From Nocardia xishanensis NBRC 101358 (GTDB lineage: Bacteria; Actinomycetota; Actinomycetes; Mycobacteriales; Mycobacteriaceae): a stretch of 64,000 bases of DNA. Location of the stretch: positions 62,001-126,000 of the forward strand of contig NZ_BDCF01000008.1 of assembly GCF_001613365.1 (NCBI RefSeq), written 5' to 3'. The notes below the pieces were generated by a model, which made no database searches, was not told the DNA's origin, and was given only the letters and a program-made list of their open reading frames with translations. Of the stretch, positions 1-7,919 are shown in pieces; positions within the stretch are counted from its first letter, which is position 1, and each line of letters starts with the position of its first letter. A program made the translations under genes and the position numbers.

Positions 1-409
1 ACCAGCATTCGTAGTTGCGCAGCGACGCCATGAGCTGGCGCCATTCCGGTACGGGATGGGGTGCGCTGGCGATCGGAGCATGGACTGCGTGAGCGCCCGC
101 GACGACAACGCTTTCGAGGGAGTGCCAGCACTCCTGGTGCCCGCAGTTCGCGCAGATGTTCGGGTTGAAGCTGCGTCCGCGCTCACGCCGTTGCCCCAGT
201 AGCGTCGCCACGTCGGGTCGGCCGGCGGCCGTCAGTACGCTGCGTGCGATGTGCACGGGGAGTTCTTGGTCGGTCGCGACCGCTTCGACCATGCCGTCTC
301 GTCCGAGCGCGCGCGCTTCGACGGCCCACACCCATTGTTGTTCGCTTCCGCACCGGTCGCAGCGGTGCGGGAACCCCAGGACATCGATGAGCAGTGTTGA
401 TTTCCCCAT
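1..409 (-). CDS. Zinc-ribbon-like hypothetical protein (3' end outside window)
   Basis: Open reading frame that begins with ATG at 409 and runs off the left edge, so only the first 136 residues are visible. It carries two Cys pairs: C-D-R-C near residues 17-20 and C-A-N-C near residues 87-90, followed by H-Q-E-C-W-H. This spacing suggests one or two structural zinc-binding knuckles. Codon use is strongly G/C in third position, as in neighbouring real genes. No catalytic motif is visible and I do not recognise the family. It could be a small DNA- or RNA-associated zinc protein, but that is only inference from the cysteines. Confidence 0.6.
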   Translation of the reverse strand, partial: MGKSTLLIDVLGFPHRCDRCGSEQQWVWAVEARALGRDGMVEAVATDQELPVHIARSVLTAAGRPDVATLLGQRRERGRSFNPNICANCGHQECWHSLESVVVAGAHAVHAPIASAPHPVPEWRQLMASLRNYECW

Positions 410-470
410 GGACAGAGACTGCCATGCGGTCACGCCTTGCCGGTCGCGATCGGCTCGAGCCCGAATGCGA

Positions 471-722
471 TCACCCGCGCGTCAACTGCCTTCCTACTGG
501 AGCTCGAATAGCCTTGCGCCACTGATCAACCGTGCTCAACCCCGCTCGCTGCTCCAGTTCGGCGGGCGTGGTGGTCGGCACGTCGATCACCGTGGTCGAC
601 GGCGGCCCCAACTCCTGCATGCCGGCGCGGACAGCCGACCAGGACAGCGAGTTGGCGCTGACCGCCGCGAGCGCGGCCGCGGATGCGGCAGGGAATCCCC
701 GGTCGTCGGCCAGCCCCGGCAA
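471..722 (-). pseudogene. Short coding remnant, family not recognised
   Basis: An open frame of about 83 codons with good third-position G/C bias lies just downstream of the acetyltransferase gene, in the same direction. The only possible starts are poor (a TTG at 722 without a ribosome binding site), and the frame directly above it is broken by closely spaced stops (TAG, TGA, TAG between 722 and 737). The peptide ends in a polar helical stretch (around E-L-E-Q-R-A-G and V-D-Q-W-R-K). It looks like the carboxy-terminal remains of a larger gene. A genuine small gene with a TTG start cannot be excluded. Confidence 0.3.
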
Positions 723-734
723 CTAAGGTCAGAT

Positions 735-1229
735 CTAGTAGGAGCAGATGCCGTCGTGGGTCTGGGCCGACACGACACCGCCACAGGCGTGGATGACCCC
801 GCGTGATCCGGCATTGTCGGCCCGACAAGTGAGGGCGGGACGAATGCCGAGACCGACTGCCAGACATAGTGTTTGGCGCAGAATCTCGGTTCCGTACCCG
901 CGCTGGCGGTGACGGGGATCGACGATGTAGCCGATGTGCCCACCCCACCGTGTCAGTTTCTCGGTCAGCCGGTGGCGGATATCGCTGCTACCCACCAGCA
1001 CGCCGCCGAGGTCGGCGACGAGGAAGGTGTAGGGCACTGCACCTGCCGCCAAGCCGACGCCTGCGCGCGCGTTGTCCTGGACGAGCAGGTAGTCCGGCCA
1101 GGCGATACCGGGCTGGTAGTCCTTGGCGAAGGCAGTGCCGTCGTTAACGATCGCCGCCCGTAGTTCGAGGAAGGCCTCCTCGTCGTGTGGTCGCAACGTT
1201 CGCACGATCAGGTGGTCAGCCTTGGTCAT
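735..1229 (-). CDS. GNAT-family N-acetyltransferase
   Basis: Protein of 164 residues from the ATG at 1229; an in-frame upstream start at 1292 would add an unlikely cysteine-containing leader. It has the GNAT layout: an N-terminal strand (I-V-R-T-L-R-P), a central acetyl-CoA pyrophosphate loop of the Q/R-x-x-G-x-G/A type seen as R-Q-R-G-Y-G-T-E at about residues 108-115, and a C-terminal strand with N-x-G-S-R-x-V-I, the usual place for the CoA-contacting Asn and Ser. It should transfer an acetyl group from acetyl-CoA to a primary amine; the substrate is not predictable. Its end is slightly short for the family, ending soon after the last conserved strand. Confidence 0.75.
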   Translation of the reverse strand: MTKADHLIVRTLRPHDEEAFLELRAAIVNDGTAFAKDYQPGIAWPDYLLVQDNARAGVGLAAGAVPYTFLVADLGGVLVGSSDIRHRLTEKLTRWGGHIGYIVDPRHRQRGYGTEILRQTLCLAVGLGIRPALTCRADNAGSRGVIHACGGVVSAQTHDGICSY

Positions 1230-1305
1230 GGGCCCCGATGTTGATGTGGTGACTCCGCACGCGCAACTGGATTTCGGGAACATCTCCGCCATATGGTCGA
1301 CCTCG

Positions 1306-2814
1306 CTATTCGTGCGAGTAGGTCCAGTTCGTGCCGGTGCCTCGGTACTGCTCGACGGAGATGGGTTCGACGCCGGGTTTCATGTGGTCGAGGTAGAGCT
1401 GTCCGTGGAGGTGGTCGACTTCGTGGGCGACCAGGCGCGCGAGACCGCGATCGAACACGGTGATCCGGGTGGTGCCGTTGATGTCGGTGTGTTCGACGTG
1501 GATCGTCAGTGGTCGCGGTACCCGCCCGCGCAGGTCGAAGAAGCTCAAGCACCCTTCGTATTGCTCGTCTTCACCGCTGGTTTCGACGATGCGGGGGTTG
1601 AACAGGGTGATGGTGCCCCCGGTGGGGGTGCGCACGATCGCTGCGGCACGGCTGATCCCGATCTGGGGTGCGGCGATGCCCATTCCCTTGCCGAACACGT
1701 GTGCCTGGGCTACACGTTCGGCGGCCGAATTCAGTTCGGCGACGACACGGCGGGCGTCTTCGGCTTCGGTCGGCAGGTCGAACGGGCGCGCGATCTGGCG
1801 CAGGATCTCGTCACCTTCTTGGGCGATGCCGAGGCCGGCCATGACTTTGCTCGGTGGGGTGCGTTCGTCGTCGTTGCGGCCGCGGAAGTCCCATTCGAGG
1901 CGGTAGCGCGCGTGCAGGGGCGGGTCGTCGGTGGACCAGGCGTAGATGTGGCGGTCCTGCTCGGCGTGATGGGTGATGGGCGTGGGGAATGGTTGGCCCT
2001 CGGCCGCCATCGAGGTCTGGAGCCCCCAGACCGAGGGTTCCAGCGAAGCGGGGAAGTCCAACCGCACCGACAGCCGGTTGGTGGGCAGGCGGACTGCGCG
2101 CTGAAACCAGTTGCCCCAGTGGGTCGCTGAGACGGTGTACTCGTATTCGATCCAGCAGGCGTGGCCGGGGTAGAGCGGGAAATGGCGGCCGCCGCCGAGT
2201 TCGCTGAACTCGAGCCACACTTCCTTGAACGCATCGCGGTCGTGGTGGGCGGTCCAGGCCATGGGCTCGGCGCGGTGTTCGCCGTGCCAGGCGTGCAGGT
2301 CGATCTCGTCCCAGGTCAGTGGGTGTTCCTGGTAGAGCTGGTTGGATCGTTCGGGGTCGCCGGGATAGCGATCGACGGAGATCCTGATCAGGTAGCGGGT
2401 GATCGGTTCGGCGCCGCCGTTGATCAGGCGGCGCCGTTGACGGAGCCGGTAGGTGTGTCCGTCGAAGGACAGGCTCGCGTCGTCGTGGTCGACCACCAGC
2501 GATCCGGGCGTGTCGGCGGGGTCGGCGATGGGGGTTGGGCGGGTGGTTGTGGGGCGGGTGGCGTTGAACTCGGCGAAGGCGGCGCGCAGCGCCCCGCCGG
2601 CTTGCAGGGTCGATTCGGCGCAGGCGGCGAATTCCCTCGACGGTTTCTCGGTGCCGGACTCGATCTTGGACACATACGGGCGGCTGTAGCCCAGTTTGGC
2701 GGCCAGCGCCCGACGCGACAGGCCGCGGACATCGCGCCAGCGGCGCAGCTCGAGTGCGAAGACGTTGACCTGCGCCGCGGCATCGTGGGCGGGCGAGTTA
2801 TCGGCCGGGGTCAC
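1306..2814 (-). CDS. XRE-type HTH / peptide deformylase fusion protein
   Basis: I place the start at GTG 2814, because AGGAG lies 10 bases upstream; the frame stays open to 3033 but that leader looks non-coding and overlaps the start of the divergent gene. The 502-residue product has three parts. Residues about 20-75 form an XRE helix-turn-helix (L-S-R-R-A-L-A-A-K-L-G-Y-S-R-P-Y-V-S-K-I-E). Residues about 105-330 form a domain I do not recognise, rich in Trp and aromatic residues. Residues about 345-502 form a peptide deformylase with all three signatures: G-M-G-I-A-A-P-Q at 377-384, E-G-C-L-S with metal-binding Cys 422, and H-E-V-D-H with His 464, Glu 465 and His 468. Deformylases remove the formyl group from nascent N-termini. 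A DNA-binding fusion suggests a regulator, a sensor of formyl peptides, or a self-resistance enzyme for the adjacent biosynthetic genes; these roles are inference. Confidence 0.85.
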   Translation of the reverse strand: MTPADNSPAHDAAAQVNVFALELRRWRDVRGLSRRALAAKLGYSRPYVSKIESGTEKPSREFAACAESTLQAGGALRAAFAEFNATRPTTTRPTPIADPADTPGSLVVDHDDASLSFDGHTYRLRQRRRLINGGAEPITRYLIRISVDRYPGDPERSNQLYQEHPLTWDEIDLHAWHGEHRAEPMAWTAHHDRDAFKEVWLEFSELGGGRHFPLYPGHACWIEYEYTVSATHWGNWFQRAVRLPTNRLSVRLDFPASLEPSVWGLQTSMAAEGQPFPTPITHHAEQDRHIYAWSTDDPPLHARYRLEWDFRGRNDDERTPPSKVMAGLGIAQEGDEILRQIARPFDLPTEAEDARRVVAELNSAAERVAQAHVFGKGMGIAAPQIGISRAAAIVRTPTGGTITLFNPRIVETSGEDEQYEGCLSFFDLRGRVPRPLTIHVEHTDINGTTRITVFDRGLARLVAHEVDHLHGQLYLDHMKPGVEPISVEQYRGTGTNWTYSHE

Positions 2815-2995
2815 TGTCGCGGTGCTCCTGTTCGCCGGGGTGTGCGTGTGCGTGAGTACCCCGTGAGTATGCGCCCACACTCCCGAAACACCCTGCATCC
2901 GTGGGGAAATGGAACACCAGCAGCCCAATCCGACCGACACCGGTTGACCGATCCGGGTGAGTTCGCTGGGCCGATCGAGTTCGGGGAGGCACACC

Positions 2996-3979
2996 ATGAG
3001 CAGGATTCTGGTGACCGGCGGTGCGGGTTTCATCGGCTCGCACTACGTCCGCCATCTACTCGACCACGACGACGCCGAGCAGGTCACCGTGCTCGACGCC
3101 CTCACCTACGCCGGGCACGCGGAAAACCTCGGCACCGCGATGCTCTCGCCGCGACTCCGCCTGGTTCCCGGCGAGATCGGTGACACCGCCCTGGTGGACG
3201 AGTTGGTCGCCGATCATGACGAAATCGTCCACCTGGCCGCGGAATCGCACGTCGATCACTCCTTCGCCCAGGCGGCCCGGTTCATCGCCACGAACGTGGC
3301 CGGCACCCAGACGATTCTCGATGCCGCGCTCCGGCACGGGATCGCCAAGGTGGTGCACGTGTCCACCGACGAGGTGTACGGGCCGGTGCTCGACGGCGCC
3401 GCGAGCGAGGACGCGCCGCTGGCGCCGACGGTGCCGTACGCGGCGAGCAAGGCTGCCGCAGACCTGATCGCCTTGTCCTACCACCGCACTCACAGCGTGC
3501 CGGTGTGCGTGACCCGCTCGTCGAACAACTACGGCCCGCACCAGCACCCGGAGAAGATCATCCCCGCCCACATCACCGCGCTGCTGCACGGCGCCAAGAT
3601 CGTGCTGCACGGCGACGGCCAGCACGTGCGGAACTGGCTGCACGTCGCCGACAACTGCGCGGGCCTGGACCTGGTGCGCCGCCACGGCATCCCCGGGGAG
3701 GTCTACAACCTCGGCGGCGGCACGGATCTGACCAACGAAGCGCTCACCGGGCTGATCCTGGCCGCGATGGGCGCGGACTGGGATCGCGTGATCCGGGTGC
3801 CCGATCGCCGCTGCAACGACCGCCGCTACGCGATGACCTGGGACAAGATCGCCAGCCTGGGTTACCGGCCTCAGCGCAGCATCGCCGACGGGCTGGCCGA
3901 GACCATCGCCTGGTACCGGGCCAACGCCGACATGTGGGCCCCGATGCTGGCCCGAACCGACGCCGGGGTCCGGCGGTGA
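2996..3979 (+). CDS. NAD-dependent sugar-nucleotide 4,6-dehydratase (RmlB-like)
   Basis: A 327-residue short-chain dehydrogenase/epimerase. The ATG at 2996 follows a GGGAGG-like ribosome binding site; an upstream in-frame start at 2957 is less likely. Visible motifs are the NAD-binding G-G-A-G-F-I-G at residues 8-14, the S-T-D-E-V-Y-G segment typical of dTDP-glucose 4,6-dehydratases, and the catalytic Y-A-A-S-K. The S-S-N-N-Y-G-P-H-Q motif and the conserved W/N-rich sugar-binding loop also match RmlB. The expected reaction is conversion of an NDP-hexose to its 4-keto-6-deoxy form, the branch point for deoxy- and aminosugars. It is the first gene of a tightly coupled operon: its stop overlaps the next start by four bases. 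The nucleotide and sugar specificity cannot be read from sequence alone. Confidence 0.88.
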   Translation: MSRILVTGGAGFIGSHYVRHLLDHDDAEQVTVLDALTYAGHAENLGTAMLSPRLRLVPGEIGDTALVDELVADHDEIVHLAAESHVDHSFAQAARFIATNVAGTQTILDAALRHGIAKVVHVSTDEVYGPVLDGAASEDAPLAPTVPYAASKAAADLIALSYHRTHSVPVCVTRSSNNYGPHQHPEKIIPAHITALLHGAKIVLHGDGQHVRNWLHVADNCAGLDLVRRHGIPGEVYNLGGGTDLTNEALTGLILAAMGADWDRVIRVPDRRCNDRRYAMTWDKIASLGYRPQRSIADGLAETIAWYRANADMWAPMLARTDAGVRR

Positions 3980-4950
3980 GCGGGGCGCGGGTGCTGGTCA
4001 CCGGTATCGGTGGCCAGCCCGGCTTCGACCTGGCGCGGCGTCTGCACCAGCTCGGCGCCACGGTGATCGGCGTCGACGCCGACCCGCTGGCCAACGGGCT
4101 GCTGATCGACGGGATCGAACCGCGGTTGTGCCCGCACGTCACCGATCCCCGCTACGGGGAATCGCTGGTGAAACTGTGCGACACCGAGGCCGTCGATGCG
4201 GTGGCCCCGACCGTGGAATCCGAGCTGCCCGCCCTGATCCGTCTCGCCGATGACCTGGCCGCGGTGGGCGCACGGACCTGGCTGCCGACGCACCGCGCGG
4301 CCGCCGCCTGCCGGGACAAGGCGGTCTTCGCCCAAGCGCTCGCCGGCGCGGCCGTCGCGCACCCGGCGACGTGGCTGCCCGAACAACTCGACGACGCGCC
4401 CGCCGACGGGGAGTTCGTCGTCAAACCCCGCACCGGCCAGGGCTCGCGTGGAGTCCTGGAATGCCGGGGCCGGAACCGGGCGCGCGCGGCATGCCTGCTG
4501 ATCGAGGACCCGATCGTGCAAACCCGGCTCACCGGAACCGAATTCACCGCGGACTGCCTCGTCGGCGACGACGGCCGCGCCGGTGTCGTGCTGCGGTGGC
4601 GGCTGCTGACCAAGGGCGGGCTGTCGATCGTGACCCGCACCTTCACCGACCCCGACACCGACGCGCTGGTGCGCGCCACCCTGGCCGCGGTCGGCATCCG
4701 CGGGTGGTGCTGCGTGCAGGGATTCGCCACCGATGCCGGGCCGCAGATCACCGAGGTCAACGCCCGCCCCGCCGGTGCGTTTCTGGCCGCCGAAGCCGCC
4801 GGCGCCGATCTGACCGGCCAATACCTCGCTGCCCTGCTCGGCGGGCCGATCGACTACGACCAGCTCGCCTACCGCCCCGGGGTCACCCTCACCAAATACG
4901 TCGACACCCTCGCCGTCACCACAGGAGACCGTGATGCTCGCACCCACTGA
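3976..4950 (+). CDS. ATP-grasp family ligase
   Basis: The GTG start at 3976 overlaps the TGA of the dehydratase (GTGA), implying translational coupling. The 324-residue protein begins with a Rossmann-like strand and glycine loop (V-L-V-T-G-I-G-G-Q-P-G) followed by a carbamoyl-phosphate-synthase-like ATP-grasp fold. Visible are the Lys-containing adenine-binding strand (F-V-V-K-P-R), a glycine-rich loop (G-Q-G-S-R-G-V), and the metal-binding C-terminal E-V-N-A-R-P motif, with Glu and Asn as expected magnesium ligands. ATP-grasp enzymes join a carboxylate to an amine or thiol through an acyl-phosphate. Placed between a sugar dehydratase and an aminotransferase, it may attach an amino acid to an aminosugar, but the substrates are unknown. 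Confidence 0.8.
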   Translation: MSGARVLVTGIGGQPGFDLARRLHQLGATVIGVDADPLANGLLIDGIEPRLCPHVTDPRYGESLVKLCDTEAVDAVAPTVESELPALIRLADDLAAVGARTWLPTHRAAAACRDKAVFAQALAGAAVAHPATWLPEQLDDAPADGEFVVKPRTGQGSRGVLECRGRNRARAACLLIEDPIVQTRLTGTEFTADCLVGDDGRAGVVLRWRLLTKGGLSIVTRTFTDPDTDALVRATLAAVGIRGWCCVQGFATDAGPQITEVNARPAGAFLAAEAAGADLTGQYLAALLGGPIDYDQLAYRPGVTLTKYVDTLAVTTGDRDARTH

Positions 4951-6061
4951 CACCCCGGCAGTCGCCCGTAACGCCGCCCCGTACCTGCACGGTCCCGAAA
5001 CCGACGCGCTCACCGGCGCGCTGGCCGCCGGGCAGTACGGGCACAACACCGAAACCGAGGTCTTCGAGCAGGAACTGGCCGACTACCTCGGCGTCGCCGA
5101 CGTAGTGACGACCCATCGCGGCACCGCGGCCCTGCACATGGCGTTGATGGCGGTCGGCATCGGGCGCGGCGACGAAGTCGTGGTCCCCTCCCAGACGTTC
5201 TGCGCCACCATCCACGCCATCCGCGCCGCCGGTGGCGTACCACGCTTCGCCGACATCGACCCCGCCACCCAGTGCGTCACCGGCGAAACCGTCGAGGCCG
5301 CGATCACCGTCAACACTCGCGCGGTGCTGCCGGTGTTCTACGGCGGCCGCGCGGTCGACCTGACCGAACTCCGGCTGGCGGATCGGGAGATCGCCGTGGT
5401 CGAAGACGCAGCCCACGCCTTCGGCTCTCGCCACCGCGATGGCCGCCGCGTCGGCGCGACCGGCCAGCTCACCTGCTTCTCGTTCGGCCCGATCAAGAAC
5501 CTCACCTGCCTGGAAGGTGGTGCGATCGTGGCCCGCAACCGCCGCGAGGCCGAGCGCCTGCGCACCATGCGCACGCTGGGCATCCGCGCCAACCAGCTGG
5601 CCCGCATCCGCACCACCGACTACCGCGTCGACGGATACGGACTGCCTTATCACCTGTCCGCCGTCCACGCCGCTGTCGGCCGCGTCCAGCTGGCCCACTT
5701 CGACGATGTCGTGGCCCTGCGAACCGCGCTGTGGCGCAGCTACGCCCGCGCGCTCGCCGCCCTCGAGGGCGTGGAGCTCGTCGACGTCGATATCGACAAC
5801 ACGGTTCCGTTCAACCTGGTCGTCCGCGTCGACGACCGCGACGAGGTGTTCGTGCGGATGAAGGCGGCGGGCATCGGGGTCGGGGTTCACTACCCGCCCA
5901 ACCACACTCAGCCCGCTTTCGAGCGCTGGTACCGCCGCCTGCCCGACACCGAGGCCAGTGCGCCGCGGCTGTTGTCGTTGCCGTTTCACCCCGCGATGAC
6001 CGAGGTCGATGTCACCACCGTCGTCGACGCCCTAGCCGCCGCGCTCGCCCCTTGCGGCTAG
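4934..6061 (+). CDS. DegT/DnrJ/EryC1/StrS-type PLP aminotransferase
   Basis: The ATG at 4934 lies behind AGGAGA at 4923-4928 and the gene overlaps the end of the ATP-grasp gene by 17 bases; GTG 4931 is an alternative. The 375-residue protein shows the sugar-aminotransferase features: H-R-G-T-A-A-L-H for PLP phosphate contacts at about 61-68, V-V-E-D-A-A-H for the aspartate that holds the pyridine nitrogen at about 155-161, and F-S-F-G-P-I-K-N-L with Lys 188 as the probable Schiff-base residue. The family transfers an amino group from glutamate or glutamine to a keto-sugar nucleotide. The natural substrate here is likely the 4-keto product of the upstream dehydratase. Its stop codon overlaps the stop of the convergent glycosyltransferase. 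Confidence 0.88.
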   Translation: MLAPTDTPAVARNAAPYLHGPETDALTGALAAGQYGHNTETEVFEQELADYLGVADVVTTHRGTAALHMALMAVGIGRGDEVVVPSQTFCATIHAIRAAGGVPRFADIDPATQCVTGETVEAAITVNTRAVLPVFYGGRAVDLTELRLADREIAVVEDAAHAFGSRHRDGRRVGATGQLTCFSFGPIKNLTCLEGGAIVARNRREAERLRTMRTLGIRANQLARIRTTDYRVDGYGLPYHLSAVHAAVGRVQLAHFDDVVALRTALWRSYARALAALEGVELVDVDIDNTVPFNLVVRVDDRDEVFVRMKAAGIGVGVHYPPNHTQPAFERWYRRLPDTEASAPRLLSLPFHPAMTEVDVTTVVDALAAALAPCG

Positions 6062-7203
6062 CCGATCGGTTCGCGCGCGGCGACGGCGCGCACCAGCGCG
6101 GCCAGCCGCGCTCCAGCATCTGGGCGCCCGAGCTCGCGGGCGGCCTTGCCCAGCTGGGCACAAGCGTCCGGATCGGCCAGCAGTCTGCCGACCGCCGCGC
6201 TGACGGTCTGCCCGGTCACCGTGCCCGACACCGTGATCGCGGCCCCGGCCTGCTCGAGCAGCCGCGCCGCGCGCGCCTGCTCGCCACCGGCCGAGGACGC
6301 CAGCGGGATCAGCACCGCGGGCTTGCCCAGCGCGGTCAGCTCGGCGATCGTGCCGGCCCCGGCACGGCACACCACGACCTCGGCCAACGCCAGCGCATCG
6401 GCCATCCCAGAGCCGTCGACGAAATCGACGACGCTGTAGTGCCCGGCCAGCTCGCCGGGCAGCGCCGCCGCCACGTCTTGCAACACCGACAGATCCGCGG
6501 CACCGGCCTGATGGATCACGTTGGCCTGGGCCAGCAGTGCCTCGAGCGATTCAGCGATGGCGATGTTGATCTGGTGAGCGCCTTGGGCGCCGCCGGTGAC
6601 CAGCACGGTCGGCAGCCGGTGGTCGAACCCGCCGCCGAACCGCTCCAGCGCAGCAGGGCCGCTGCCGGCGAGCACGGACTCGCGGACCGGATTGCCGGTG
6701 ACCACCGCGCGCGCGGCGGCGCGCGGCGGCAGCACCGCGACAGTCGCCTCCGACGTCACCGCCACCGCGGTCGCGGCCCGCGCCAGCACTCTGTTGGCCA
6801 GACCGAGCCCGACGGTCTGCTCATGGGTGACCAGCGGAATGCGCAGGAGGCCAGCGGCCACACCGACCGGCACGGCGACGTATCCGCCGGTGGTCAACAC
6901 AGCGTCAGGGGCGAAGGCGCGCAGCCGCCGAACGGCCTGGGCTACCCCGACCGGCACGCGCGCCATGTCGGTGACATTGGCGCGGTTGAACATCCGCAGC
7001 GGGTTCCGTTCACGACGCAGCTTGCCCACAACGACCGAGGTGAAGTCGATGCCGTCGCCGACCGCGGTCCGCTGCTCGAGCGAATCCGCCTGCCCGAGCC
7101 ACAGCACCTGCGCCGGACCGTCCCCAGTGCGCAGGTCGCGCGCCACCGCGAGCGCGGGAAACACATGCCCACCAGTACCACCACCCGCGATCGCTACCCG
7201 CAC
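6058..7203 (-). CDS. MurG-like glycosyltransferase (GT-B fold)
   Basis: The GTG start at 7203 follows GGGAAGG by eight bases; upstream in-frame sequence is Arg-rich and unlike coding sequence. The 381-residue protein starts with G-G-G-T-G-G-H-V-F-P-A-L-A-V-A at about 7-21, the diagnostic lipid-II synthesis (MurG) loop, and has a second nucleotide-binding half containing V-T-G-G-A-Q-G-A-H and V-V-C-R-A-G-A-G-T-I-A-E. MurG transfers GlcNAc from UDP-GlcNAc to lipid I at the cytoplasmic face. The gene is not beside other cell-division genes but is convergent with the sugar operon. It is therefore more likely a specialised paralogue that adds a sugar to a metabolite, or a resistance-type variant, than the housekeeping enzyme. 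That role is inference. Confidence 0.8.
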   Translation of the reverse strand: MRVAIAGGGTGGHVFPALAVARDLRTGDGPAQVLWLGQADSLEQRTAVGDGIDFTSVVVGKLRRERNPLRMFNRANVTDMARVPVGVAQAVRRLRAFAPDAVLTTGGYVAVPVGVAAGLLRIPLVTHEQTVGLGLANRVLARAATAVAVTSEATVAVLPPRAAARAVVTGNPVRESVLAGSGPAALERFGGGFDHRLPTVLVTGGAQGAHQINIAIAESLEALLAQANVIHQAGAADLSVLQDVAAALPGELAGHYSVVDFVDGSGMADALALAEVVVCRAGAGTIAELTALGKPAVLIPLASSAGGEQARAARLLEQAGAAITVSGTVTGQTVSAAVGRLLADPDACAQLGKAARELGRPDAGARLAALVRAVAAREPIG

Positions 7204-7325
7204 GACGCCCGCCTTCCCTGTCCGGCCAACAACGCGCACGAGTCTGCCATCACTGTGCATGTTCCTGCGAGCGGCTGTGCGGGTCGACGCCGGGGTGGGG
7301 GCTGGCGAGCACAGACCAGTCCGAA

Positions 7326-7490
7326 ATGCTCGGCGAACAGGCATGGCGCGAGTCCGGACTCGGCGCACCGACCGACGTCGACGAACTCCAACGCCGAATC
7401 ACACAGCTCGAGCAACAAACAGCCGAACTCCACCGACCCCGCCGAAGCAGGCCATCGCCGCAGAAGTCGCACAGGCCCTCTGACCGGAAC
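7326..7490 (+). pseudogene. Coiled-coil gene remnant
   Basis: A short in-frame stretch starting near ATG 7326 encodes a peptide with the look of a coiled coil (D-V-D-E-L-Q-R-R-I-T-Q-L-E-Q-Q). After about 40 codons it turns into basic, proline-rich sequence with no sign of a natural end. Such leucine-heptad segments occur at the ends of small accessory proteins encoded with actinobacterial tyrosine recombinases. Decayed recombinase genes do lie a few kb away, but on the other strand. The assignment is weak; it may simply be the tail of any lost gene. Confidence 0.3.
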
Positions 7491-7546
7491 CGGCCGATCG
7501 TCGAGTGCTGTCGACGAGGCCTTGGCTTCGATAGCGCTGCCCGGCT

Positions 7547-7858
7547 TCAGTCCTGGGCGCCGACGATCGGAAGCCACGAGACGGCGTTGGGGCGGAAACT
7601 CTGCCGCTCGGGCGTCAAATCTGAGTGCTGATCGAGGCTCATCATCGTGACGCCGACCAGTTCTGCGTCCCCGTCGTCCTGGGCCGCGGCAGAACTCCCG
7701 CAGACACCGCAGAAGCCACGCTGGGAATCGGGAAAAGTGTTATACCAGACCGCTTCTCCGCCCGGCCCTGTCCACTTGAACCCGGCACGCGGGAAGTCGA
7801 CCCACGACATCACCGGCCCACCGGACAACTTCTGGCAGTGCGGACAAGAACAGACTTC
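7547..7858 (-). pseudogene. Truncated copy of a GFA-family (glutathione-dependent formaldehyde-activating-like) gene
   Basis: The translated sequence matches, with only scattered differences, residues about 29 to the end of the intact protein at 11208-11585. It keeps the second zinc knuckle (C-S-C-P-H-C) and the third (F-C-G-V-C-G) and ends in the same V-G-A-Q-D. The first zinc motif (C-L-C-G) is missing, and homology stops at about 7858, shortly before an in-frame TGA at about 7877-7879. Without the N-terminal zinc ligands it should not fold normally, so I treat it as a pseudogene. The two copies flank two unrelated genes in between. Confidence 0.75.
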
Positions 7859-7919
7859 CCCGTCAAGTGCTTCTGTTCAAAGGTAACGCCAACAACAGGA
7901 TCCGGTCTGGGAAATTCGC

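Noticed and set aside
1123..3183. Long plus-strand frames opposite the deformylase gene
   Set aside because: They are antisense to a gene with clear HTH and deformylase motifs and have Val/Gly-rich composition without recognisable domains.
6058..7203. Housekeeping murG
   Set aside because: The gene lacks the division and cell-wall neighbours of true murG and lies convergent with a sugar operon, so it is called only MurG-like.
5272..7650. A 792-codon open frame on the plus strand
   Set aside because: It overlaps the aminotransferase and the MurG-like gene in another frame, and its translation is Arg/Pro-rich without any motif, typical of shadow frames in high-GC DNA.
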